Source of the DNA: Pontibacter anaerobius
Lineage (GTDB): Bacteria; Bacteroidota; Bacteroidia; Cytophagales; Hymenobacteraceae
Length of the DNA stretch: 64,000 bases
Assembly: GCF_026241195.1 (NCBI RefSeq)
Contig: NZ_JAPFQO010000008.1
Coordinates: forward strand, 1-64,000
Direction of reading: 5' to 3'
Shown: positions 54,127 to 62,520 of the stretch, piece by piece
Layout of the letters: the number at the start of each line of letters is the position of its first letter
Position numbering within the stretch: the first letter of the stretch is position 1
Program-made: the position numbers and the translations under genes
The notes under the pieces: model-generated
Told to the model about the DNA's origin: nothing
The model's database searches: none
Seen by the model: the letters and a program-made list of their open reading frames with translations, nothing else

Positions 54127-55788
54127 ATGACAACTAAACTCCGTACCCTTGCCGCCTCCCTGCTACTTGGCGGCGCGCTGCTCGGCAGCTGTACCGGCAC
54201 CAAAACCAACTCCGATGCTGCCGACCTGATCGTGTATAACGGTAACGTGTACACGGTAAACGACAGCTTCGACAAAGCCGAGGCATTTGCCGTGAAAGAT
54301 GGCAAAATTGAGGCTGTTGGCACCTCAGAAGAGATTCGGGGCAAGTATAAAGCTACTGAGGAACTCGATGCCGAGGGCAAGACTATTTACCCGGGTTTTA
54401 TAGATGCCCACGCGCACTTCTACCGCTATGGCCTTTCGCTGGTTTCGGCTGACCTGGTAGACACCGAGTCGTTTAAAGAGGTGGTGCAAAAGGTAACGGA
54501 GCAGCGCGAGAAATACCCTGACACGGAGTGGATAACCGGCCGCGGCTGGGACCAGAACGACTGGGCGGTGAAGGAGTTCCCGACCAAGGATACGCTGGAC
54601 CTCCTCTTCCCCGACACCCCGGTTATACTTACCCGTATCGACGGGCATGCGGCCCTGGCTAACCAGAAGGCGCTAGACTTAGCTGGCATAACCCCTCAGA
54701 CCAAGATGGTGGGAGGCCTGGTAGAAGTGGAGAACGGCAAAATGACCGGTATACTTGTAGATAATGCCATCGATATGGTTTCCAGCAAGGTACCAGCCCC
54801 ATCCGAAGCTGAAAGCCGTGAGGCTCTGAAAAACGCCGAGGCGAATACGTTTGCAGTGGGTTTAACTACTGTGGATGATGCCGGCCTGGATAAATCGACT
54901 GTGGATCTGATTGATAACATGCATCAGAAAGGCGAGTTGCAGATGCGCGTGTACGCCATGCTGAACCCTTCGCAGGAGAACCAGGACTACTACTTTAAGA
55001 ACGGTCCCTACAAAACCGACAGGTTGAATGTACGCTCCTTTAAGATATATTCTGATGGTGCATTGGGATCAAGGGGAGCCAGTTTGCTGAAGCCTTATGC
55101 CGATAAGCATAATCATTACGGTTTTCTGCTGGCCTCAGAGCAGGAGTTCCGGGATATTGCTGCGAAGTTGAATGAGCACGGCTTTCAGATGAACACCCAC
55201 GCCATCGGCGACTCAGCCAACCGCCTGCTCCTGGACATTTACGGCGAGGTATTGGGTGGAGAAAACGACAAGCGCTGGCGCATTGAACACTCCCAGATCA
55301 TCAACCCGGCCGATATGAACAAGTTTGGCAAGTATAGCATCGTTCCTTCCGTTCAGCCAACGCATGCCACCTCGGATATGTATTGGGCAGGCGACAGACT
55401 GGGCAAGGAGCGCATCAGGCACGCCTACCCGTTTAAGGAGCTGCTGGAGCAGAACGGCTACATTCCATTAGGCACCGATTTTCCGGTAGAAAGTATAAAT
55501 CCGTTCTATACCTTCCACTCGGCTGTAGCCAGACAAGATGCTAAGGACTGGCCTGAAGGAGGTTTCCAGATGGAAAACGCCCTGAGTCGCGAAGAAGCCC
55601 TGCGAGGCATGACGATTTGGGCTGCCAGGTCTAACTTTGAGGAGAGCGAGAAGGGAAGTATAGAGCCCGGTAAATTCGCCGATTTTATACTTGTAGACCG
55701 CGACCTGATGACGGTGGAGCCAACCCAGATGCGCGAAGCACAGGTGCTGCGCACCTACCTGAATGGAAAGCTGGTGTACAAGAAATAG
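54127..55788 (+). CDS. YtcJ-like amidohydrolase, lipoprotein
   Basis: The 553-residue metal-dependent amidohydrolase carries a lipoprotein signal ending in LLGSC (Cys about 22). Metal ligands are in FIDAHAHFYRYG (residues about 92-100), KIYSDGALGSRGA, NTHAIGDSANRLL and EHSQIINPAD, and LGTDFPVE near 460. It is a periplasmic or outer-membrane-bound member of the YtcJ group. The substrate is unknown. Coupling with AMP nucleosidase hints at nucleobase or cyclic amide turnover, which is speculative. Confidence 0.92.
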   Translation: MTTKLRTLAASLLLGGALLGSCTGTKTNSDAADLIVYNGNVYTVNDSFDKAEAFAVKDGKIEAVGTSEEIRGKYKATEELDAEGKTIYPGFIDAHAHFYRYGLSLVSADLVDTESFKEVVQKVTEQREKYPDTEWITGRGWDQNDWAVKEFPTKDTLDLLFPDTPVILTRIDGHAALANQKALDLAGITPQTKMVGGLVEVENGKMTGILVDNAIDMVSSKVPAPSEAESREALKNAEANTFAVGLTTVDDAGLDKSTVDLIDNMHQKGELQMRVYAMLNPSQENQDYYFKNGPYKTDRLNVRSFKIYSDGALGSRGASLLKPYADKHNHYGFLLASEQEFRDIAAKLNEHGFQMNTHAIGDSANRLLLDIYGEVLGGENDKRWRIEHSQIINPADMNKFGKYSIVPSVQPTHATSDMYWAGDRLGKERIRHAYPFKELLEQNGYIPLGTDFPVESINPFYTFHSAVARQDAKDWPEGGFQMENALSREEALRGMTIWAARSNFEESEKGSIEPGKFADFILVDRDLMTVEPTQMREAQVLRTYLNGKLVYKK

Positions 55789-55827
55789 CTTGTTAAGTTA
55801 AGAGTTTAGGAATGCTTTTACTTTAAC

Positions 55828-55874
55828 AAGCAAAAAGTCCGCTGGAGTTTACACTTCAGCGGACTTTTTGCTTA
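55828..55874. terminator. Bidirectional terminator
   Basis: AAGCAAAAAGTCCGCTG and its complement with a short AGTTTACACT-like loop, T-runs on both strands, between convergent amidohydrolase and UMF1 genes. Confidence 0.88.
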
Positions 55875-55897
55875 ACGGGCAAGTATAAGTATAAAAT

Positions 55898-57232
55898 CTA
55901 CTGATTGCCACTAAGGGCGTGTGTGCTTTCCGGCTGTGCCCTCAGAATCCTTTTGCCCCGCATCAGGAACAGGAAAAGCAGCCCCAGTAAAAAAAACGTA
56001 ATCAGCGCCAGGATGCTGTTTCGCATTGAGCCCGTCAGCTGCGTAATCAGGCCATAAGCCAAGGTACCCAGCACTATGGAAACCTTTTCGGTAACATCAT
56101 AAAAGCTGAAGTAGGATGCGTGGTCTAGCGTGCTTTCTGGAATCAGCTTCGAGTAAGTGGAGCGCGACAGTGACTGAATTCCCCCCATCACAGAGCCCAC
56201 TACAGCCGCCAATGCATAGAACTGTAGCTCCCCGTGTGTAAAGTAGGCCCCCACACAGATTCCTATCCAGATCATAACAGCCAAAATCAGTGCCCGCACG
56301 TTGCCATACTTCTCCGACAGCTTTGCGAAGGCATAGGCACCTGCGATGGCTACGAGTTGTATGATCAGGATGGTAATGATCAGCACCTCGCTTGGCAGGC
56401 GCAGCTCCACCTCACCGAATATGGCCGCGAGGTACATCACCGTTTGCACGCCCATGTTATAGAAAAAGTAGGCCAGCAGGAAGCGCTTGAGCAAGGGCAG
56501 GCCCTTTACCTGATCCAGCACCTTTTTCAGCTCCTTAAAACCGTTCAGAATCCAACTGCCCTTAGGCTTACGCTGGTACACGTTGCCCGGCAGGTGGTAG
56601 AATGTATACTGTGCAAAACCAAGCCACCAGATGCCCGTGCTCAGGAAGGCTATGCGCGGCGGCAGCGACGTGTTATCAGCGGCAATACCAAACCACTCCG
56701 GCTTCATGATCATCATAAGATTAAAGACAAGCAGAATCACACTGCCAATGTACCCCATCGAGAAGCCTCGTGCACTCAAACGGTCGTATTGGTCCTCGGT
56801 AGCTATCTCCGGCAAGTATGCGTTATAGAACACAATACTTCCGCTAAAACCAATGGTAGCCAGCACAAAAAGTACAACAGACAATGAAAATGTTTCGGCT
56901 GTAAAGAAGTATAAACCCGCACAAGATAGTGAGCCCAGGTAGCAAAACAGCTGCAGGAACATCTTTTTGCGGCCGCTGTAATCGGCTATGGCCGTTAAAA
57001 AAGGGCTCAAAAATGCGATAATAAGGAAAGCGGCCGAGATGGCATAAGTGAACAAAACCGAACTATCCAAGGTCAAACTCAAGAAGTTTACCACCGAGGT
57101 CCCATCCGGCTTTCTGGCTACCGCGCTGAAGTATATCGGGAAGATAGTAGACGTGATAACCAGCGAATAAACGGAGTTGGCCCAATCATAAAAACACCAG
57201 GCCCGGGTAACGGTAGGGTTGTTCTTTTCCAT
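55898..57232 (-). CDS. UMF1-family MFS transporter
   Basis: The 444-residue protein has about twelve membrane helices. The start NPTVTRAWCFYDWANSVYSLV is the signature of UMF1/Atg22-like MFS proteins. Also seen are the MFS motif in LTAIADYSGRKKMFL and SRSTYSKLIPESTLDHASYF. It is an inner-membrane transporter with unknown substrate; distant members export amino acids. Confidence 0.9.
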   Translation of the reverse strand: MEKNNPTVTRAWCFYDWANSVYSLVITSTIFPIYFSAVARKPDGTSVVNFLSLTLDSSVLFTYAISAAFLIIAFLSPFLTAIADYSGRKKMFLQLFCYLGSLSCAGLYFFTAETFSLSVVLFVLATIGFSGSIVFYNAYLPEIATEDQYDRLSARGFSMGYIGSVILLVFNLMMIMKPEWFGIAADNTSLPPRIAFLSTGIWWLGFAQYTFYHLPGNVYQRKPKGSWILNGFKELKKVLDQVKGLPLLKRFLLAYFFYNMGVQTVMYLAAIFGEVELRLPSEVLIITILIIQLVAIAGAYAFAKLSEKYGNVRALILAVMIWIGICVGAYFTHGELQFYALAAVVGSVMGGIQSLSRSTYSKLIPESTLDHASYFSFYDVTEKVSIVLGTLAYGLITQLTGSMRNSILALITFFLLGLLFLFLMRGKRILRAQPESTHALSGNQ

Positions 57233-57294
57233 CCCGTAAAGTACTAAAAATAACTATAGCCAACATAGCCCTCATTCCCGTCAAGCTACACTTC

Positions 57295-58782
57295 CTATAC
57301 CTGCCGCCGCTCCAGCAATTGCAGCGCCAGCTCCCACAGGTGTTCATAGGGCACGATCTCCACCTCCGTGAAGGCGTCGCCGGGCAAGGGTGTTGCCTGC
57401 AGCTTTTCCAGCAGCTTCTGACCCTGTGCCCGTGCATCTGCGGCGTTTCGTTTCATCAAGGCCAGCAGCAGCAGGCGCAAAAACAGCCGCGGCCGCTCGG
57501 CCTTCTCCCCCTTCAGGTACTTCTGCGTGTACTTGCGCAACCGCTCGGCCTGCCCCTCCAACTCATCCGCTTCGCCCTCTGAGAGTTTCTCCAGCACGTC
57601 CAGCACCAGCAGCGCCAGGTTAAAGCCAGATTTGTCTTTGGGAAGGATGAGGAGTTCGGACGCGATTTCGGATGGTAAATTCTCTTGCCAACCGTTTGTA
57701 CTATGACTTACTAGGAAAATAAAATACTTCCTGTACAGCTCCCACCGTTCGATACTATTGTATGCTAACTTCTTGATGTGTTCGTTTTCTGTAGCTTCAT
57801 TTAGCAATACCCCTGCCACCTCAAATTGTCTGCTATGTATAGCCAACAGCACATAGTTCTCCATAAATGCAAACCAATTAGTAGAGTACTTCGCAAAAAG
57901 CTGAATATTCTCTCCAGCTATCTTTAACCCTTTATCATACTGTCGGCTTTGCAGTAGGGCGTAAACTTCTGTAAAACTATTGTATTTTTTATCGAACCAA
58001 CTTTCTAACACATTTTTAGACAATACCATTTTTTCAGCATGAGCTATTGTATTAACTATGTCGAAATATCTACCAGACTGTTCTAAATAAGCTATATTTA
58101 AAATATGGCGATGATAAAAAATAAGCGAAGAATTAGACTTGTTAAATAATTCTTCGAGCTCATCAAGGACTGATGGCAAACTTTGCAGATATTTAGATTT
58201 CTGACTGATAGGACCCCGAAGAGTCATCATTGTATGATCGTAAAGAGACATCGCACTTCTCTCCATGACCTGTATTTCATAACAGTTCGCAAGGACTTTT
58301 ACAATGGTAGAGAATTCCTTTTCTTTTGTTAAGTTTAGAAATATTTTCTTTGTACCTTCAAGTGCCTTAATTTTCATCTCATTAAGCCCATAAGCGTTGG
58401 CAATTTCCAACACTTGGTCAAAAACCTTAAGCGCAAGCTTTTGCTCAGAGTAAACTAAAAGAGTCTGAGCTTCTGTTAACAGAGATAAGCACACACAGTT
58501 TGCTTCATGCACATTTTTACTTCCGACTGGCCCCCAATTTAAAAAGTGTAAATGATTGTAAAGCTTTTTTCTAAAACGAGACTTAAGGGTTCTGTAACTT
58601 CCGGTTAAACTTTTGTCTCCGTACAACTCCTCCGCTACAGCTTCATCTGATTGTACTGAATCCTTGGTTAACAGGTAAAAAAGTTTCGTTTCAAGTTTAG
58701 AGTTATCTTGAAAGTTGATGAGAGGATTAGATTTATGACTAAACTTGTCAATAATCCTCACAAGTCTTTGTAATTCCTTCAT
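57295..58782 (-). CDS. Helical-repeat (TPR-like) protein, paralog B
   Basis: The 495-residue soluble protein has no signal peptide, and I know no named family for it. Residues about 30-75 read LETKLFYLLTKDS...AVAEELYGDKS...YRTLKSRFRKKLYNHLHFLN, which looks like a small winged-helix/HTH unit. From about 100 to 470 it is all helical with TPR-like pairs (TNWFAFMENYVLLAIHSRQF, SIERWELYRKYFIFLV). It ends GDAFTEVEIVPYEHLWELAL. The last 120 codons have host-like GC (37 of 60 G/C in 57481-57540) but the rest is AT-rich (20 of 60 in 58021-58080). It lies 13 bases after paralog A. Confidence 0.75.
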   Translation of the reverse strand: MKELQRLVRIIDKFSHKSNPLINFQDNSKLETKLFYLLTKDSVQSDEAVAEELYGDKSLTGSYRTLKSRFRKKLYNHLHFLNWGPVGSKNVHEANCVCLSLLTEAQTLLVYSEQKLALKVFDQVLEIANAYGLNEMKIKALEGTKKIFLNLTKEKEFSTIVKVLANCYEIQVMERSAMSLYDHTMMTLRGPISQKSKYLQSLPSVLDELEELFNKSNSSLIFYHRHILNIAYLEQSGRYFDIVNTIAHAEKMVLSKNVLESWFDKKYNSFTEVYALLQSRQYDKGLKIAGENIQLFAKYSTNWFAFMENYVLLAIHSRQFEVAGVLLNEATENEHIKKLAYNSIERWELYRKYFIFLVSHSTNGWQENLPSEIASELLILPKDKSGFNLALLVLDVLEKLSEGEADELEGQAERLRKYTQKYLKGEKAERPRLFLRLLLLALMKRNAADARAQGQKLLEKLQATPLPGDAFTEVEIVPYEHLWELALQLLERRQV

Positions 58783-58795
58783 TAATGAAGCAGCT

Positions 58796-60271
58796 CTATT
58801 GATACTTATTTTCTAGTGTCGAGAGAATATGCTCCCAAAGGTGCTCATAAGGCACTATCTCAATTTCAGCAAAAGCGTCCCCTGGTGTTGGCGTTTCTAA
58901 TAGCTTTTGATACAACTTATGACCCTTTCTTCTACAGGCAGTTACATCATAGTCTTCTGTTACAATTAAAATTAACAGCTTCAAAAATATTTTACTACGC
59001 AGACTAAACGCATCCTTTAGATGAGTTAAAATATACTTTTTAAGACTTTCAATACGATATAACAGCGCCTCAGAATCTTGCTTTTGCAAATAATAGATAA
59101 ACTGTAGTATAAGTATGGCCACGTTAAAGCCCTGTTTATCTTTACTATATTCTGGTAGTGAAAGTAAAAAAGGATTGATAGAGTTTGTAGTAACCTCATG
59201 ATTAAGCATCACCTGATAGGCTTTATAAATTCTCCATCTCTCCTTTGCTGAAACAGAGATTTTTTCTATAAAACTATTATTAAATACTTGGTGTAGTAAG
59301 ACTTCTGCTAAATCATAATTTTTACTATGCACTGCCAGTAAAAAGAAATTTTCCTGAAATGAAAACCAGTTTATGCTCTTCTCATCAAATAATTTGATAT
59401 AGTCTTTAGCATACTCCAAGCCTGAGTTATACTTTTTAAGTCGAAGATGAGCATACACCAAGATAAACTTATTGTAAAGACTATCAAATCTATACTGATT
59501 TACTAAACCATCTTCAATAAGCTTTTCCGAGTCTATAGTTAGCTGTAAGGTTCTGTCAAAATCACCTACCAACTCATAGTAAAGCATCGACAACTTATAG
59601 AAAGAGTTAAATGCTTCATATGTTCCAGCGCGGTTCCACAGTTGCCTAACATCTTCAACCTTAGAATTTAGGCTAGCAACTATATGTTTTCTTTTTTTTA
59701 CACTTTTGAAAATTGAAACCCTAACTGATTGATATATGTTTTGAGCTTCACGCTCTGCAAGTTTCCTCAGCAGCAGATCATTGTAAGACTTAAGGTGCGT
59801 TTCATAAGTATTTTGTTTACCAGTAAATGCCAAAGAAGCTAGGATTATTTCATAAGCTAATATCTTTTGATTAGTAAAAGAGTATTCATCTGATATTGTC
59901 AAAGCTTTATTTGCCAGCCCTGCTGCTAGTAAAAACTTATGATTACGAAACAAGACATTCGATTTCAATAAAATTTGCTGGCATTGTTGCTCTTTGATGT
60001 AAACTAAGTTTGTTTCATTATCTTCATATTCGTATAAAAGTAGAAGATCATATAACTTAGTCTTAACCCTATGTTTAAGCATTTTGTATCTGAAGTCACT
60101 TGCAGATGCAGAATATAATTGCTTTGCAGCCCATTCATCATTTATAGGTACACCACTATAAATCAATGATATAAGCTTATATTCTTTACTATCTTTACGT
60201 GCTTTTTTAATGATATTATCCTTAGTTTCACTTTTCCTAAGGACTTCAATCAACTGGACAAGCTCTTCCAA
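58796..60271 (-). CDS. Helical-repeat (TPR-like) protein, paralog A
   Basis: The 491-residue soluble protein is a clear tandem paralog of its neighbour. It shares NWFSFQENFFLLAVHSKNYD, KERWRIYKAYQVML and the end GDAFAEIEIVPYEHLWE. The N-terminal segment KEYKLISLIYSGVPINDEWA...LKHRVKTKLYDLLLLYEYED again resembles a winged HTH. The body is helical and the whole gene is AT-rich. It is first in a two-gene minus-strand unit, divergent from the small peptide gene. The name TPR-like is inference; no cleft residues can be assigned. Confidence 0.75.
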   Translation of the reverse strand: MEELVQLIEVLRKSETKDNIIKKARKDSKEYKLISLIYSGVPINDEWAAKQLYSASASDFRYKMLKHRVKTKLYDLLLLYEYEDNETNLVYIKEQQCQQILLKSNVLFRNHKFLLAAGLANKALTISDEYSFTNQKILAYEIILASLAFTGKQNTYETHLKSYNDLLLRKLAEREAQNIYQSVRVSIFKSVKKRKHIVASLNSKVEDVRQLWNRAGTYEAFNSFYKLSMLYYELVGDFDRTLQLTIDSEKLIEDGLVNQYRFDSLYNKFILVYAHLRLKKYNSGLEYAKDYIKLFDEKSINWFSFQENFFLLAVHSKNYDLAEVLLHQVFNNSFIEKISVSAKERWRIYKAYQVMLNHEVTTNSINPFLLSLPEYSKDKQGFNVAILILQFIYYLQKQDSEALLYRIESLKKYILTHLKDAFSLRSKIFLKLLILIVTEDYDVTACRRKGHKLYQKLLETPTPGDAFAEIEIVPYEHLWEHILSTLENKYQ

Positions 60272-60572
60272 AGTTATATTATTTAGTCAAAATATAATAG
60301 TTACTTTATTGATCAATCTCTACTTCTCAAGTAAAGAAAACTTAACTATATTTCCTATACTATATAGTCATTGAGCAATAAGATAGTTACTTTCTAGTAA
60401 TTTACGTTTACTAATAACATCTAATAAAAGCATGTACTTTTTAAGATTATGGCACAGAAGCCCATAAATGATAATATTTTACAATTGAATTATAGTTACT
60501 TTAAATAGCAAATATTCCTTTCAGGATATCTTTAATTGATGAACCTTTGCATATAATTAAAAACCAAAAATC
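60272..60572. promoter_or_regulatory. AT-rich divergent control region with three 11-bp direct repeats
   Basis: This spacer separates paralog A and the peptide gene. ATAGTTACTTT occurs three times in the same orientation at 60297-60307, 60383-60393 and 60492-60502. Beside the second copy lies a palindrome TAGTAA-N7-TTACTA (60395-60413). A near-match to the -7 element (AACCTTTG at 60542-60549) lies 23 bases before the peptide ATG. Repeats of this kind usually mark binding sites of a local regulator. Confidence 0.6.
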
Positions 60573-60725
60573 ATGATCGAGCTACTAATTACACTGCTTA
60601 TTGCACTTACGAATCCTACTGTTCCAGCAAACACTGATTCAGTTGCTGATAAAGACAGCAAACAAACGTCTTCAACAGATGTTATCTCTACTTTTGGTGG
60701 CACTGGAACTTGGATAGATAAGTAA
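60573..60725 (+). CDS. 50-residue exported-peptide-like gene
   Basis: The product starts MIELLITLLIALTNPTVPAN. It has a hydrophobic stretch at residues 2-13, a Pro turn, and a likely signal-peptidase site after VPA (residue 19). A polar Asp/Ser/Thr/Lys spacer follows, and a Gly-rich aromatic end, STFGGTGTWIDK. There is no positive charge in the first residues, which is unusual for a signal peptide. It is divergent from paralog A and 59 bases before a peptide-importer operon. It may be a signal pro-peptide or a peptide toxin. The family is not recognised. Confidence 0.6.
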   Translation: MIELLITLLIALTNPTVPANTDSVADKDSKQTSSTDVISTFGGTGTWIDK

Positions 60726-60784
60726 CATACTCTTCCTTTTTTTCCTAACTTGCCCTTACAAGCTTTTAGCCAAAGGGTAAGTAC

Positions 60785-62515
60785 ATGAGGAAAATTAATA
60801 CAGCATTAACCTGCTTCTTTTTACTGCTATTTACATTCTGTAGTCAGCCAGAACGTGCGCCTGAGGAGGTGCGGGTGCGGGTAGCTATTGATCCGGAAAC
60901 GCTGAGCCCTGTAAGCTACAGCAATGCCGGAGCACTACAGATCATTAACCTGCTGTTTCAGAGCCTGCTTAGCACGGACCTGGGCACCAATGAGATTAAG
61001 CCTTTCTTGGCTGAGAGCATGCCTACGGTCGAGCGACAGGACTCCATCACGCTTTTTACCTATACTATAAGGAAGGAGGCGGAATGGACGAATGGAAGCC
61101 CTATAACAGCCGAAGATGTAGCTTTCACGCTGAAGGTGGCCAAAGCTCCGTTGTTAAACAACGAGAGCCTGAAATCGCAGTTGGAGTTCATCCAGGACAT
61201 CAGGATGGCTGCCGATAACCCGCGTCGCTTCACGTTTGTGTGCAGCGGCTATGCGCCTGAGATGGAGTTGCTCACCGGCGACTTCTTCATACTGCCGGCT
61301 TATCTGTACGACCCTGAGAACCTGCTTCATCACATTGATGTAGCAGACCTGAGCGGAGATCTTTCCGAGCTGGAAAACGATGAGAAACTAAAAGCATTCG
61401 CAGCCAAGTATAACTCGCCAGATTTTGGGCGTGACCCGAAACTGTTGCAAGGCAGTGGCGGCTATACGTTGGAGAACTGGGAAAACGGACAATACCTGAC
61501 GCTGACGCGCAAAAAAGACTGGTGGGGGAATAACACATCTAACACACAACATCTGACAGCCATTCCACAGCGCGTCAGCTTTCAGGTTATACCAGACATC
61601 ACCACTGCCCTTCTGGCTCTAAAGAACCGGCAGTTGGATGTATTGGAAGGTATACCGGCAGCTGAGTTTGAACAACTGCAGCAACAGGAGTCGTTTCTAA
61701 ATGATTATGCCTTGCACACACCCGATGCTTACGAATTTGTGTATGCAGGCATTAACACACGCAAACCTAAATTCTCAGACAAGCGCACCCGTCAGGCAAT
61801 TGCGCACCTCTTAGATATTGAGAGCGTGATTAAGGTTTCGCAACAAAACTACGCCACACCTACTGTTGGCCCAATCCCTCCCTCTGTTTCGAGCTTCTAT
61901 AACACAGGTCTCACCCCCTACAGTTTTAATGCTGAAAAAGCTGCCAGCCTCCTTAAAGCTTCCGGATGGGTTAAAGAGCAGGATGGATGGCACAAGACCA
62001 TCAATGGTAAAAAAGAAAAATTAAGCATTAATGTTATGTATCGCGCTGGCAGCACATCTTATGAGAATGCGGCTATGATACTGCAGCAGAACGCGGGGAA
62101 AATAGGCATTCCTGTGCAGGTGCAGGGGGTTGAGAGTAGCCTGCTAGCCCAGAGGTCAAAACAGCATGAGTTTGATATGTTCTTCCGCTCGTTGGGTGGC
62201 AATCCTTTTGCCTTCAATTTTAAGCCGCTGCTACACACAGATTATGCCGAACAAGGTGGCCTGAACTATACGGGCTTCGGTACAGCGGAGAGCGACCAGA
62301 TCCTGGACAGGATCAGTAATACCGTGAACTCTCGCCAAGAAATGGCAAAGCTATTGAAACGCCTTCAGGAAATCATGTACGAGGAAGCGGCTTTCATTTC
62401 GATGTACTACATTAAAGAACGCATCGCTATCCACCGCCGGTTTTCCAACACTAAGGTTTCCGGCCTTAAGCCTAATTACGACGTTAGTGCCTTTACCTTA
62501 AAAGAAGAAGAGTAA
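60785..62515 (+). CDS. Peptide ABC transporter substrate-binding lipoprotein
   Basis: The 576-residue SBP family 5 (DppA/OppA-like) protein has a lipoprotein signal ending in LFTFC with acylated Cys near 19. Family features are VRVAIDPETLSP, EWTNGSPITAEDVAFTLKVA, GSGGYTLENWENGQYLTL, IAHLLDIESVIKVSQ and YEEAAFISMYYIKE. It probably binds dipeptides or oligopeptides in the periplasm and hands them to the permeases encoded next. It is first of a three-gene or longer operon. Confidence 0.93.
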   Translation: MRKINTALTCFFLLLFTFCSQPERAPEEVRVRVAIDPETLSPVSYSNAGALQIINLLFQSLLSTDLGTNEIKPFLAESMPTVERQDSITLFTYTIRKEAEWTNGSPITAEDVAFTLKVAKAPLLNNESLKSQLEFIQDIRMAADNPRRFTFVCSGYAPEMELLTGDFFILPAYLYDPENLLHHIDVADLSGDLSELENDEKLKAFAAKYNSPDFGRDPKLLQGSGGYTLENWENGQYLTLTRKKDWWGNNTSNTQHLTAIPQRVSFQVIPDITTALLALKNRQLDVLEGIPAAEFEQLQQQESFLNDYALHTPDAYEFVYAGINTRKPKFSDKRTRQAIAHLLDIESVIKVSQQNYATPTVGPIPPSVSSFYNTGLTPYSFNAEKAASLLKASGWVKEQDGWHKTINGKKEKLSINVMYRAGSTSYENAAMILQQNAGKIGIPVQVQGVESSLLAQRSKQHEFDMFFRSLGGNPFAFNFKPLLHTDYAEQGGLNYTGFGTAESDQILDRISNTVNSRQEMAKLLKRLQEIMYEEAAFISMYYIKERIAIHRRFSNTKVSGLKPNYDVSAFTLKEEE

Positions 62516-62520
62516 GCTTT

